The notes under the pieces are model-generated. The model was not told the origin of the DNA and did no database searches. It worked only from the letters and a program-made list of their open reading frames with translations. DNA of 64,000 bases from Pyropia yezoensis (Eukaryota; Rhodophyta; Bangiophyceae; Bangiales; Bangiaceae). A program made the position numbers and the translations under genes. Shown here in pieces: positions 42,708-53,489 of the stretch. How positions within the stretch are numbered: the stretch's first letter is position 1; each line of letters begins with the position of its first letter. The stretch lies in the NCBI GenBank assembly GCA_009829735.1, contig CM020620.1, forward strand, positions 10,661,420-10,725,419, read 5' to 3'.

Positions 42708-43112
42708 TCAGCGTGTAGCAGTTTGCAACCGAGGGTGGTCCAGTACGCTCCCTAGAAGCAAGGTGCCTTTGAGAGCCTCGATGAGGAACTTCTGGTTCTT
42801 TGCTCGTACTTCTGACTCCACCAGCATTCCCAGCGACCCTTTCTTAGTCGTCTTGGACAGTTTTGGCACTCGTGAGTGACACTCGGTATCGGTGTGTTCG
42901 GTCGTTGCTGAGGTTGTGCATAGTCGTGACATGCCATCACCGTGCTCACCCCGAGGAACACCTGTCCGGACCATTGCTTGGAAAGTGTTTCTAGTCACCA
43001 AGAAAATGCCGATGAGAACGCTTTGGTCGTCAGAACCACAAACGCATGACGAGGAAGTGCGTCTTGACGGCCGTTCGGGACCGGCTAGCTGCCAGCCTTT
43101 TACAACCGACAA
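42708..43112 (-). CDS. Unidentified open frame next to the chromovirus 1 insertion
   Basis: A 134-codon frame without repeats, and with balanced composition unlike the neighbouring minisatellite (LIGIFLVTRNTFQAMVRTGV; KNQKFLIEALKGTLLLGSV). It opens without ATG just after a stop; the first ATG is internal (MVRTGVPRG). No family is recognised. It may be an exon or a relic of another transposon beside the insertion at 43,168. Confidence 0.25.
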   Translation of the reverse strand: MSVVKGWQLAGPERPSRRTSSSCVCGSDDQSVLIGIFLVTRNTFQAMVRTGVPRGEHGDGMSRLCTTSATTEHTDTECHSRVPKLSKTTKKGSLGMLVESEVRAKNQKFLIEALKGTLLLGSVLDHPRLQTATR

Positions 43113-43167
43113 GGTGGGGGGTGTTCATCCGGTCTTGACTGTCACGGCTGTAACCACGTGAGCTACC

Positions 43168-43739
43168 TGTGGTATAAAACTCGATCCTCTCAGACACGTG
43201 TCAATATCCCTCGGGGGAAAGGGACAGGTAACGCAGAAAGGGGAACTACGAGAATGGTATGCCTGTTGCCTCACGTGCCTGCTCGCAGAGCAAACAGATA
43301 CGCACGGTAGTGCACACGGGGAAGAGGAAAGCAAACGCGCAGTTGTCTTTTTCCCTGAGGGCGCGGGCCGAGGGCGCCTCGCTGTCCCTCTTAACGTGCA
43401 TCTGGGGGAACCCCGGCACGTTGGCCCGGTAGCCCCCCCATAACCCCGAGTGGCCCCGACCCGAGTCTAACCTCGTCAGGTCGGGGGCCACTATCACTAC
43501 TAATTCTATTCCCACTCACTAATCTCACACTCAAATTCTCTCAAATCAAGTCCCTCACAAATATGCAAAAACACATCAGAAATCCCTCTCTCGCGTGTGG
43601 ATAGCGTAGTCCACCGCATCCCAGTGCCGGGCACGGGCCACGGCCGCCAACCATCGCCACACGGCGGGCGTGTTCTGGCACCTGGTGCCCTCTGGTTGCA
43701 GTCCCGGGTCGGCGCCAAGTCGGGGCCAGGGATGCTACA
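43168..43739 (-). repeat. Chromovirus 1, 3' LTR
   Basis: 572 bp, the same as 52,245-52,816 at every position I compared. In the minus orientation a purine tract (AGGGAGGGAG, about 43,743-43,752) lies just outside as candidate polypurine tract. On the plus strand the LTR starts TGTGGTATAAAAC. Confidence 0.95.
43173..43179 (+). promoter_or_regulatory. TATA-box candidate for the opposite-strand ORF
   Basis: TATAAAA lies six bases inside the LTR on the plus strand, correctly placed to start a transcript near 43,205 reading into the opposite-strand ORF. No similarly clear TATA box is seen on the minus (gag-pol) strand of the LTR. Confidence 0.4.
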
Positions 43740-43923
43740 TAGCTCCCTCCCTAGTCCGGCACGTCCTCGGGCCGAACCAGGTGCCACCGTGCACAGCCTC
43801 GAGCACGTCCACACCGGTGCCGAGGTCGAGCGTCTTCACCCGGTCACGATCACCTGCCCCGATTCTACCCCCCCCCCTCCGCTCCTTCACCTTGGCCCTC
43901 TCGTTCCCCGGAGTCTGGACGGT

Positions 43924-46041
43924 ATGTCCAGTTCCGAGATCCAAGCTGGGCCCGTGGTTCCGGCGGCGAGTGTTGCGGAGGAGAACTCGGGTCGTCGTGC
44001 CCCTCTCCTGCCTCCGGTTCCTCGGATGTCGGTGCCGGCGCCGGTCGCCACGGCGGGGACGGATCGAGTTCCCCCGGCTTCCGCGATGCACCCGGTCGAG
44101 GCCCCCCCGGAGGGTCTCCCGGAGATGCTTCTTGGGCAGGACCCTCTGGCGGCCCGGCGTTACTCCACGGTGGTCGGCAACGCCGGCGCGGCCCAGTGCC
44201 AGCAGGATTGCATGGACCTCTGGCGCAAGGAACTCCAGCGCGGGGTCTTGACCGAGATGGACAAGGCACGTCTTCATACGGCGGACCAGATGCGCCTGGC
44301 ACAAGGCCGCTCCCAGAGCTTCTCGGGTTCCTCTTGGGTTGCTCGTCTGGAGGATCTCCCCTTCGCACTGGTACTGGATCTACCCTTGACCGAGCGTCGC
44401 GTGTCCGCGTCCGTTCTCCGGTGGCCGGAGGAGGAAGGGTACGTCTACCGGGCGCTCAAGGTCTGGGACGAGGCGCTCAAGGGGTCGGGAAGCTTGAACT
44501 GCGACCCCCGTTCGAGCATGGTCGCTCTGGAGCCGCCTTTCTTGACCCGGAAATACTCCAAGTTGTCGCCGGCACGGGAGCAGGGTGAGCGACGCGGGCG
44601 TCAGCGTGACTTCCTTGTGAGCTGCAACCACCAGGAGTTCTGGAAGCTGGACAAGGCTAACCGGGCGGCATACTACCCCAAGGTCATCCCGCAGCAGCAG
44701 GAAGTCGAGATCCCGGTCGGGTTTGCTCCTTCCAGCATCCCTTGCACCTGGTACTTCTTGGACGCCTTGACTCAGGCGTCGATCAAGGGCTTCTTCCACT
44801 CAATCCCGTACATGATGTACACGTCCGAGATGACAGTCTTGGCGGCCAACCACTGGCTTCATGAGGTCTTGGTGTCCAACCGGCTTTGGTTTCTCCCTGA
44901 CCTCCTGATGGTCTGGATTGTCGACAAGTTGACCGTCGACTTCCTGTGCAGCCAGGACGAGGAGTACAAGGAGCTCTTCCAGGCGATGATCGACTTCCGG
45001 CGTCTGGTGCCGGTGCATGACCGGAACTTCTTGAACGCGATTGCCGACCAGAACCGCCCGCGTCGGGATGGCTTCGGTTGGGCGCAGGTGGTCTACCAGT
45101 CTTCTCCGGCCAAGGTGCAGCTGGCGACGCCGCTTCCGGCGTGGCCGCAGCTAGGTAGCTTTCCTGCTCCGGCCGCCCTTGATCTTCTGCCAGTTGGGCC
45201 GCCGGTGCAGGAGTCGGGATGGGCCGCGGCGGTCGGTCGGGCGTCTGCGGCGGCTCCGCTTCCTCCGGTTGCCCCTGTCGCCCCGGTCGCCTCGCCTGAA
45301 CCGTCACCGGCACGTCCGCGCCCTGTTCCGGCTGTGCCAGTACTTCAAGCTCCTCCGGCACCGCGCTTGTCTGCGGCGAGTCTGGGAGTGGCCGTGCGGT
45401 CGCCGATTACTCCGGCCGCTCTACCCCGGACGCCTTCTTCCAACGCCGGCGGCGCTGTGCCTCCGCTGGAGTTGGGCACTCCGGTCTCGGGGGCCGTTGT
45501 GGACCGTCCGGTAGTGTCATCCTCAGGCCGGTTCGAGATTCCGGCGCCGACTCTGCGCCTTACCCGCTTCCGGGTGCCTGACTGGTACCTGAACCAAGGT
45601 GGTCCAACATGCGACCAGTACGACGTCGGTATGATTGAAGACCAGCTGGGTCGTCTTCCGGTGCAGGTTGAAGGCGTCGGGTCTTCTCTGGTGCTGGGCA
45701 CTTACGCCAGTGTCTTGAACGACGTGGTCGACCGGGTGTTTGCTTGCGCGGACAGCGGTCAGATGTCGAACAACCCGGTGGTTGGCGAACTTCTGGCGAC
45801 TTTGACGCGGCATGGCTTGGCCCAGCAGTGGTCAGAGACCTTCACGGGCTTCCAGCGGCGCCGACGGACATATCTGGATGAGCGGGAGCCACCGGCAACT
45901 ACTGGTACTACTCCGATGGCGTCATACCGGGATGCGCCGCGTCCACCGCACTACGTCATCCCGTCTTCCTCCGGTTCCCGTCGTACCGCGGAGGCAACGC
46001 CGGAGGACACTCCCGCGGCTCAGCGTCCGCGCCGGGAGTAG
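43924..46041 (+). CDS. Chromovirus 1 opposite-strand accessory ORF, unknown function
   Basis: About 705 residues from ATG 43924 (MSSSEIQAG). The frame is open further upstream, to an ATG at 43,732 inside the LTR and beyond, so the start is uncertain. It lies between the pol stop and the 3' LTR, convergent with pol. The middle third is well structured (LEDLPFALVLDLPLTERRVS; YYPKVIPQQQEVEIPVGF; AANHWLHEVLVSNRLWFLPD) and is homologous in order and spacing to the ORF at 55,408-57,309 of chromovirus 2. N-terminal and later regions are Pro/Ala/Val-rich, and the C-terminus is basic (RRTAEATPE...RPRRE). No known domain is recognised. The frame is intact, unlike gag and pol here. Confidence 0.8.
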   Translation: MSSSEIQAGPVVPAASVAEENSGRRAPLLPPVPRMSVPAPVATAGTDRVPPASAMHPVEAPPEGLPEMLLGQDPLAARRYSTVVGNAGAAQCQQDCMDLWRKELQRGVLTEMDKARLHTADQMRLAQGRSQSFSGSSWVARLEDLPFALVLDLPLTERRVSASVLRWPEEEGYVYRALKVWDEALKGSGSLNCDPRSSMVALEPPFLTRKYSKLSPAREQGERRGRQRDFLVSCNHQEFWKLDKANRAAYYPKVIPQQQEVEIPVGFAPSSIPCTWYFLDALTQASIKGFFHSIPYMMYTSEMTVLAANHWLHEVLVSNRLWFLPDLLMVWIVDKLTVDFLCSQDEEYKELFQAMIDFRRLVPVHDRNFLNAIADQNRPRRDGFGWAQVVYQSSPAKVQLATPLPAWPQLGSFPAPAALDLLPVGPPVQESGWAAAVGRASAAAPLPPVAPVAPVASPEPSPARPRPVPAVPVLQAPPAPRLSAASLGVAVRSPITPAALPRTPSSNAGGAVPPLELGTPVSGAVVDRPVVSSSGRFEIPAPTLRLTRFRVPDWYLNQGGPTCDQYDVGMIEDQLGRLPVQVEGVGSSLVLGTYASVLNDVVDRVFACADSGQMSNNPVVGELLATLTRHGLAQQWSETFTGFQRRRRTYLDEREPPATTGTTPMASYRDAPRPPHYVIPSSSGSRRTAEATPEDTPAAQRPRRE

Positions 46042-46186
46042 TAGTTGGATGCAAGGAGGGTGAGGGTCTTGGGAGAAGCGAGGAGGGAAGAGGCGGAGAG
46101 AAGGGTTGCTCGAGCGGGTGCTTGTTTTCCTTGATTGCTCCATGCTTGCATTGCGTGTTCTCCTTGATATACCCGTTCCCTTCTTC

Positions 46187-49100
46187 TCAATCCTCTTGTT
46201 CCGCATCCGTTGCGGGTGAGCTCGTCTCGTCCCGAGGGTCTTGGTTGGCCCCGTCCTCTTGGTCCTCCTCCGTGTCCGACTCCAGAATCTTGCCGGCTCT
46301 GGCCATTGGAGTGCCCTCAATCCCGTTCCGTCGCGTGTAGGCACAGACGTCCGCGATGGGTAGCCGGTTTGAGGGTTCCCAGGTATCATCTGCCGGGTTA
46401 AAACCGAACCAGCGTACTCGCAGGTACAGGCGTCCATCTCTCCAGGCATGGTCGACAAACTTGACGTAGGCATACTCCCGGCCTTCTTCTGGGGATAGCC
46501 AGGGTATCGCAGTCCGCTTGCGCCGGGTCAAGTCCCGTTGGCTTGGCGGTGGAGCTCGGGTGACATGGTCGCTGCTCACCCGGTACGGAGAGCCATCCAC
46601 GTCTAGAAGGAAGGTCCAGCCATCCGTATTGAGAATCTCATAAGGTCCATCCGTCTTAGAGTCCAGCTTCCCCCGGGTCTTGCTATGGTTGTCCACAAAA
46701 ACCCAGTCGCCACCACCCAGTTCCTTGTTCTTTTCCCGGACACACTTGTCATAGTCCCGCTTGTATCGCTCCTGGGTCTTTGCGATTGACTCCTTGACTC
46801 TTGGGAGCAGGAGCTTTAGTTGTTCCAGGAACTCATCCTTTGCCTTGGGACCTGACTTCAGTGCAGGCTGGAGACCATCCGGTATTCTTTCCAGGGAGAA
46901 GTTGGTCAGCCGCCTTGGGGTGACAAAGTCGAGTGGAGCGACTCCCGTTGTCCGGTGAACTCGGGAGTTGTAGGCTAGAGTGAGGACAGCCAGGAGCTCG
47001 TCCCAGTCTTCTTGGTGCTCTTCCACGTAGTGCCGTAGCATGTCCACTAGGGTCCGGTTGAATCGTTCCACCTGGCCGTTCGTTTGAGGGTGGTACGTCG
47101 TGGTGTATAAGTTCTTGATGCCCATCAGGTCACAGACTCCTTGGAAGAACAGGGATGCAAACTGGGGACCGTTGTCGGTTAAGACGGAGTCTGGAGGGCC
47201 ATAGGCAGCTATCCAGTACTCGCAGAAGGCTGACGTGACATCCAGAGCCGTGATGGTCCTCAGCGGGATTGCTCGAGTGAACTTGGAGAACCGGTCACAA
47301 ATGATGAGCAGGTATATGTTGCCACTGGATGTTTCAGGTAGGGGCCCCAGGATGTCCATGCTTAAGCTTGCAAAGGGCTCCGCCGCAGGGAATAGGCGTA
47401 GCTTAGAAGTCTTCTTCCTCTGGGACAACCGGTTCCTTGCACAAGAAATACAAGCCTCCAGGCACTTATGGACGTCACTGGCCATGGTTTCCCAGTAATA
47501 GTGTCGTCTCATGGAAGCATACATCCGATTGATACCAGGATGTCCGGCCTGGGGAGACGAGTGCTCCAGGCGTAGGATGTCAGCTCGTAGACTTCGGGGT
47601 ACGTAAACTTGAGTTGCCCCATCGAAGGGTGACACCCGTACCAGGAGTCCGTCTGTAGACTCGGAGAAGCGACTGTTCCGGTTCAGGTCCATTTGGTGGC
47701 GAAGCTCCAAGCATTGAGGGTCCGTCAATTGTGCCTCCAGCATCCGGTGAATGGTTACCGGTTGATGAGCGTCAGGTGTCTCGTACAGGGGAGCGTGCCA
47801 GCCACGTCCGACATTCGGGAGGATAAAGCAAGGTATTTCCTCCGGGATAGGACCGGTATCGGCTGCGGGGGTCTCCAGCCTGGACATGGTGTCGGCGCAG
47901 TGGTGCTCCCTCCCTGCTCTGGTGCACACCTTGTACTTGAACTCCGAAAGGCGTAGGCGCCACCGGGCGACCCTTCCTTGACTGCTGTCCATGCATAGCA
48001 GCCACCTTAGACTGGCGTGGTCCGTCCGGATGAGGAACTCTTGTCCTTCAAGATATGGACGTAACAGGAAGCAAGCCCAGACGACCGCCAAGCACTCGCG
48101 CTCGGTCGTGGAATAGTTCTTCTCGGCTGGAGTCAAGACGCGACTGTAGTAGCCTATCGGGAGGAAGTGCCCATCAGGTTGCTGCTGGAGTAGTGAGCAC
48201 CCCACCTGGACGCCACAGGCATCAGTCTCCAGAACAAACTGGCCCTCCCGCTTGGGTAACGCCAGTACTGGAGTGGTGGTCAGGCGCTTCTTGAGCTCTT
48301 CGAAGGCTGCTGTCTGCTTCTCGTCGAACACCGGGAGTTGTGCTGGAAGCTTCTTGCTAGTAAGCTTGGTCAAGGGCCGGGCAATCAGAGCGTAGTCCCG
48401 TACGAACCGGCGGTAGACGTTGCACATACCCAGGAAGCTCTTGAGTTCCGTCTGGGTTTTAGGTTGCCGTGCCTGCCGGAGGGCCTTGATGTTCTTCTCA
48501 TTGACTCGGAGCTCCCCCGGACTCAGCACGTGCCCCAGGTACTCCACCTCAGTCTCAAACAGGTGGCACTTCTCGGCCTTGAGGGTAACTCCAGCCTTGG
48601 ACAGGAGGGCCAGGACTTCTCGAAGGTGCTCCAGGTGTTCCGCTGGGGTCTTGGAGAAAACGATGATGTCGTCCAGGTAGACCAAACATGTTCTCTACCT
48701 TAGCCCCGACAGGATGATGTCGATGGCTCTCTGGAAGGTTGCCGGAGCATTAGTGAGACCAAAAGGGAGACGCTTGCACCGGAATAGTCCCATGTGGCAC
48801 GTGAAGGTAGTCTTGTCCTTGTCCTCATCAGCCAGAGGGATCTGCCAGTAACCGGCATTACAATCCAGCGTCGAGAAGAGGGTGGCATCACCAAGAAAGT
48901 CGAGGCAATCATCCATCCGGGGTATCGGGTATACATCCTTGACTGTCATCTCGTTCAGGCGTCTGTAGTCAACGCAGAAACGGAAGTGACCGCCAGGTTT
49001 CGGGACGACTACCACCGGGAAAGCCCACTCGCCATCAGACGGCTCGATAACATCCATCTTGAGCATCTTGTTAACCTGCTTCTCAATCTCATCCCGGCGA

Positions 49101-50280
49101 TGAGATCCAGCCCGGTATGGTTGCATGTGCACTGGTTTGGCATCTGGCTTGAGTTGAATCCGGTGTAGGGTGGCGTCCATCTTGCCCAGCTCTCTGGACC
49201 ACAGGTGCCGATATTCCTGGAGAAGCTTCTCCAGTGCCTCCTTCAAGTCGGGAGGGACGTTTTCTTGGTTGACCTTCGGCATCCCGGGCGGTGCTTGTTC
49301 GGGCTTCGGAGTAGTACGGCCAGCCTGCTCTTGTTCCGGAGATACGTCTAAGGCCGTCAAGTTGGATGCCAGCTCTTGTTGCAGGTTGAAGAGGTCTTCC
49401 TTGCTCATGGCGCGGGCGGACCCCCGGTAAGGCTCTGCTGTACCAACTCGAGTGCCCTTGGCGAGGGTTATTGGCTTCCGGCTCACGTTGACGATCAGCA
49501 CCGAGAACGGAGTGTGCCTCTCCACCTTCTTGTGATGTCCGTGGGCTAGGTATAATCGGTGTTTCGCCAGAAATTCCTTGCGTCCGTAGATCAGGCATTG
49601 ACCTGCAGTCCGGGTCGTGACTTGAACCTTGGTCTCCGAGCGAGGAGGTAGGAGCACCGGTTTGATGAGGGTCAAGGTAGAGGGTGGGATGCGTTCCTTC
49701 TGGTTCTTGGCCACACGAACCTTGGTGTCTAGGTGCTCCAGCACTGGTGACACAAACCCATGGTTGAACTGCACCTTTCCTTCTCCGGGTAGGATGCTCT
49801 TGACATGCTGCTTCTGGAAGTCCCAGCCTAGGATGAGGGGGACTGATAAGGTCTTGACTACTAGAAAGGGAAAAAGCATTGGTTCATTGTTGACATAGAT
49901 GGCGACGGGAAGACGGCCAAGCGGTCGTAGGGTTTGACCTGATGCGTCTACAATATGGGTTCTGGTAGGCGCTCTCCAGGCATGTCGACGCCAGCCCGGA
50001 GGTAACAGGTTCTCAGTGATGACGCTTGGTCCGGCTCCCGTGTCGACCACCGGCGTAACAGCTTGGGGGAGGCTATCCCCCACACGCATACGAGCATTAA
50101 TCTTGAGGTTTTCCTTACGCAGGACGAGCAAGGTCCCCTTGAACAAACAGGGTGTCCAGGCGGCTACCGGTTGAGCAGGTAACTGCCGTCCTTTCTCCCG
50201 GCACGCAAGGGGAGAACAGGTAGAAGTACCCTGCCGTTGGAGATTCGGGAAGACACTTGGGGAGAGCGCCTGCCCTACTC
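46187..50280 (-). CDS. Chromovirus 1 pol polyprotein (one in-frame stop)
   Basis: Pol lies in the -1 frame relative to gag and is open without any ATG from the GGGAAAC slip site (50,287-50,281) for more than 60 codons, so frameshifting is the likely route of expression. Domains in order: aspartic protease (VVDTGAGPSVI), reverse transcriptase (FCVDYRRLNEMTVKD, FSTLDCNAGYWQIPLAD, LPFGLTNAPATF, VYLDDIIVF), RNase H (LETDACGVQVGCSLLQQ), integrase with a zinc-binding region and DDE core (SMDILGP, LTDNGPQFAS, NGQVERFN), and a C-terminal chromodomain (VRWFGFNPADDTWEP). An in-frame TAG at 48,697-48,695, just before the YLDD block, sits where chromovirus 2 has Trp. The chromodomain places it with the chromoviruses, which target chromatin during integration. 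Confidence 0.92.
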
Positions 50281-52035
50281 GTTTCCCGGGTCCGAGGAGT
50301 CCTTAGAGGTTTCGGTCTCCAGGTCAAAGTCCGTAGGAGCTTCCCTTGCCAGAGCCTCCGTGATGCTCTGTAAGGTTGCCACTCGGATGGCATGTACCTG
50401 TGCCTTGTCCATCTTGGAGGGTGCCCGCCGGTCAGCCCAGTTGACCGCCTTTGCAAACACCAGTCCTTGACGCTTGAGTTTCTCCTGGAGATCCTTGGGA
50501 ATGGTCGGGCACTGGTAGGACATATGATCCTCCTTCTGGCAGAGCCAGCAAGACCGGAATCGCTGGTTCCTGATCTGCTTGGGGGCGACCAGGGAAGGTT
50601 GCTCCTTAGAAACGAAGCCGCCCCACTTGTCCCTTGACTCCATGGGTGAGGCCTCGCCAACTGCGAGTACCGGTACAGGGTTATCACCTCCCTTATACTT
50701 GTCGGGTCCGGGACGAACTCGCGACAACGGCTTGGGAGTTGATACCATAGGAGCCTGGAGGGCCTTGGCTTGCCGGTGCTTGCCCTGGGTGTAGGCCATC
50801 AACTGCTGGAAGGTATGTTCTTGATGTTCCTGGTTGTAGTTCTCCGCATCCACTTGAAGATATTCAGGAAGCCCCTCCGAGAAGATCATCTTGAGCCTGT
50901 CCTCAGGGTAAACGTTGCCTCAAGCATCGCTCATCTCCCGGACACGACGGGCGAACGCCTCTGGAGTCTCTTGTCTCTCCATGGTTGCCCGGTTCAGCCT
51001 ACCGACTGCCTTACGCAGGGAGTCCGCGTCTGCGTAGTTGGACAGGAGCCAGTTGACCGCCTCCGGATAACTCGCGACGGTACGTCCAACAATGTGCCCG
51101 GCAGAGTCTGGTAGAACCTGTGCAAACCGCTGTTCCGCTTCTCCGGTCATGAAGTTAATCAGGAGATAGAGAGCCTTGCCCTCGGACACATCGTTGTCAT
51201 TGCATGCCTTGACAAACCGGCGCAGGAAGGCAAAGATAAGCGCCGGTCTCTTCCCGGAAAACTTAGGATGTCCCCCAAAACTCGGCTGCATTCGCCGGCT
51301 CAGGGATGCCATCTTCTTGGCCATCTTCCGGGTGTAACCTTGGTCTTGGTTCTCCAGCCTGTAGTTACCCCAATACGTGACCTTGTTCAGGGTGGCATCT
51401 CCCACTTGGTGGGCAGGGAAGTCGAACTCGACTAGCCTGCGCCGGGTAGGACCGGGAGATGCATCCCAGTTATATCCCTCCTCAGAGCTGGAGGAACTGG
51501 TCTCGCTGGTGCTAGAGCGACGGCGACGACGCCGACGCCTACGGCTGCTCCGGTTACCGGTCTTGGAGCTCCCTGCCCCATAGGACGCAAGGGGAGGAAA
51601 AGCTTGGCCGGTCCCAGGAGTCGAAGTCTCAGGAAGACCCGTAGAACCAGTCATAGCGGTGCCTCTGGCACTGCCAGTGCCCACAGGAAGAGGTGTATAC
51701 ACCCAGCTGCCATGTGTGGGTCCAGGAGTAAACACACCAGGGGCTATCCCTGGAGGTTGAAGAGTAGAACCGACAGGAGGGAGACGTCTGCTGCGAGCGG
51801 ACTCGAACGCCGTTGACCCCAGGGTGGCTCCCACAGGAGGAACAGCCGGAGGAACGGGAGCAGGCGGTACTTGGCCGCCTGTAGACTCCAGTCCACTACC
51901 GGATGTTACGCCCAGGTCTGCTTCACCCGTAGGGAGAACGCCGGGTTGGGCACCGTCCCCCGCGGTGACCAGGGATGCGTCAAGGGACGCGGGGTCTACC
52001 CCTTCGGGCACCGTCGTGCCAGGGAGGGTAGCCAT
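50275..52035 (-). CDS. Chromovirus 1 gag (one in-frame stop)
   Basis: Start ATG 52035 (MATLPGTTVPEG). A Pro/Gly/Ser-rich N-terminus is followed by an Arg block (RRRRRRRR) and the capsid-like region (FVKACNDNDVSEGKALYLLI; EAVNWLLSNYADADSLRKAV). A single in-frame TGA at 50,922-50,920 interrupts it; chromovirus 2 has Cys at that position. The frame then continues to a CCHC zinc knuckle (CWLCQKEDHMSYQC) and ends at TAG 50,277-50,275. The slip heptamer GGGAAAC lies six bases before the stop. Confidence 0.88.
50281..50287 (-). promoter_or_regulatory. -1 ribosomal frameshift site GGGAAAC, gag/pol of chromovirus 1
   Basis: On the minus strand, in the gag frame, the sequence reads G GGA AAC GAG TAG: the classical X XXY YYZ heptamer placed six bases before the gag stop. 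After a -1 slip the frame is open into pol. The same heptamer occurs at the same place in chromovirus 2. Confidence 0.75.
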
Positions 52036-52226
52036 GTTGGTCTCTTGACAGCCACAGTCCAGTTGCCTGCGTGTCCAAAGATCGCAAGACCACAAGAGAG
52101 GGGTTGGAGAGCCAGGAATGGGGTTCCCGTGAACGGGTGCAAATAATTCCCAAACCACAGAAAAAGACAGAACAGGAACAACGCAACCGCTGCTCCCAAA
52201 TGTCTCTTCTCAAACACTCCAATCCC

Positions 52227-52244
52227 CTGCTGCTCCACCAAATA
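52227..52244 (-). other. Primer-binding site, chromovirus 1
   Basis: Read on the minus strand, TGGTGGAGCAGCAGGGGA-like sequence lies three bases after the 5' LTR and is complementary to a tRNA 3' end of the form CTGCTCCACCA. Chromovirus 2 uses the same sequence. The tRNA isotype is not identified. Confidence 0.7.
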
Positions 52245-52816
52245 TGTGGTATAAAACTCGATCCTCTCAGACACGTGTCAATATCCCTCGGGGGAAAGGG
52301 ACAGGTAACGCAGAAAGGGGAACTACGAGAATGGTATGCCTGTTGCCTCACGTGCCTGCTCGCAGAGCAAACAGATACGCACGGTAGTGCACACGGGGAA
52401 GAGGAAAGCAAACGCGCAGTTGTCTTTTTCCCTGAGGGCGCGGGCCGAGGGCGCCTCGCTGTCCCTCTTAACGTGCATCTGGGGGAACCCCGGCACGTTG
52501 GCCCGGTAGCCCCCCCATAACCCCGAGTGGCCCCGACCCGAGTCTAACCTCGTCAGGTCGGGGGCCACTATCACTACTAATTCTATTCCCACTCACTAAT
52601 CTCACACTCAAATTCTCTCAAATCAAGTCCCTCACAAATATGCAAAAACACATCAGAAATCCCTCTCTCGCGTGTGGATAGCGTAGTCCACCGCATCCCA
52701 GTGCCGGGCACGGGCCACGGCCGCCAACCATCGCCACACGGCGGGCGTGTTCTGGCACCTGGTGCCCTCTGGTTGCAGTCCCGGGTCGGCGCCAAGTCGG
52801 GGCCAGGGATGCTACA
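52245..52816 (-). repeat. Chromovirus 1, 5' LTR
   Basis: 572 bp, the same as 43,168-43,739 at every position I compared. It is followed on the plus strand by the CTACC target duplication. Confidence 0.95.
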
Positions 52817-52821
52817 CTACC

Positions 52822-53203
52822 CACACTTCCTTCACGACTTACGCTAACACATATACTTTATTCAAGGCGTTTGAGTATACATAACTCCAGGTCTGCTCGC
52901 AAAACTCGGTTGGAAGAGCCCCTAAAATATTGTTAATACTTTCGGGTTTTCCGCTCAGGAGACGTTTATCAAAGGGTGCGCCCGCCCCGAAATCAAGCCT
53001 TCTCTAAATCGTCCGACGACATAAAGAGGCGGCCACAGCGGGGAGCGGCGCAGATGGCCACAGCTGAGCGGGAGACGTCCCCCAAAAAGGAGGTTGAAGT
53101 CCGTCGTCCCCAAAGGTGTCAATACACTCGGATGGTCCGCGTTAAGCCATACAGACGCCTCATGTTGAGCAAGGGTCCGGCCGCGGGGCACGCCTTGTTA
53201 TTG
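52822..53203. other. Intergenic between the two chromoviruses
   Basis: AT-richer than average. A minus-strand frame 53,191-52,955 (LNADHPSVLTPLGTTDFNLL) is present but unidentified and lacks supporting context. Confidence 0.35.
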
Positions 53204-53316
53204 TACGTCCCGTAAAAAGTGGACGTGCACAGGTAGTGCAGTGTGGGTTTGATTGGTCCAGTGGCCGATATTTGACCTGATCACGACACGTGCACGTCCA
53301 CTTTTTACGGGACGCA
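53204..53316. mobile_element. Short palindromic element, 27-bp arms
   Basis: ACGTCCCGTAAAAAGTGGAC (within 53,204-53,230) returns in reverse complement at 53,290-53,316, with a mismatch only near the outer end. Total length is 113 bp. It encodes nothing; it is probably a miniature inverted-repeat element or a hairpin remnant. Confidence 0.65.
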
Positions 53317-53489
53317 CTATAAGGTGTGCAGCCTGGGTTTCTTTACACCAGCCTTTTCAAAGAAACGTGCAGTCCTGTGAGTGGCTGAGAAGAAACTTGG
53401 GGTTTTTTCATGACCCCAATCTTCACCCCACGTCACAGAGGCCGTGAGGGACGGTCGGACGCAGCCCCGGTGACGCGGCCACCCGGATC

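Larger units (their letters stand above)
40948..43162. other. Intergenic, repeat-rich
   Basis: It holds two direct copies of GTAATCAAACGTT (about 41,191 and 41,223), a GC-rich minisatellite at about 41,460-42,600, and a minus-strand frame at 43,112-42,708. No host gene is firmly supported. Confidence 0.5.
43168..52816 (-). mobile_element. Chromovirus-type Ty3/gypsy LTR retrotransposon 1
   Basis: A complete 9.65-kb element with gag-pol on the minus strand. The 572-bp LTRs (43,168-43,739; 52,245-52,816) look identical and begin TG and end CA; the 5-bp target duplication CTACC occurs at 43,163-43,167 and 52,817-52,821. Order from the 5' LTR: primer-binding site, gag, pol (protease, reverse transcriptase, RNase H, integrase, chromodomain), then a long ORF on the opposite strand, a purine-rich tract and the 3' LTR. 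Identical LTRs mean a very recent insertion, yet gag and pol each carry one in-frame stop. Confidence 0.95.

Noticed and set aside
41452-42879. 475-codon plus-strand frame
   Set aside because: Low-complexity readthrough of a degenerate minisatellite.
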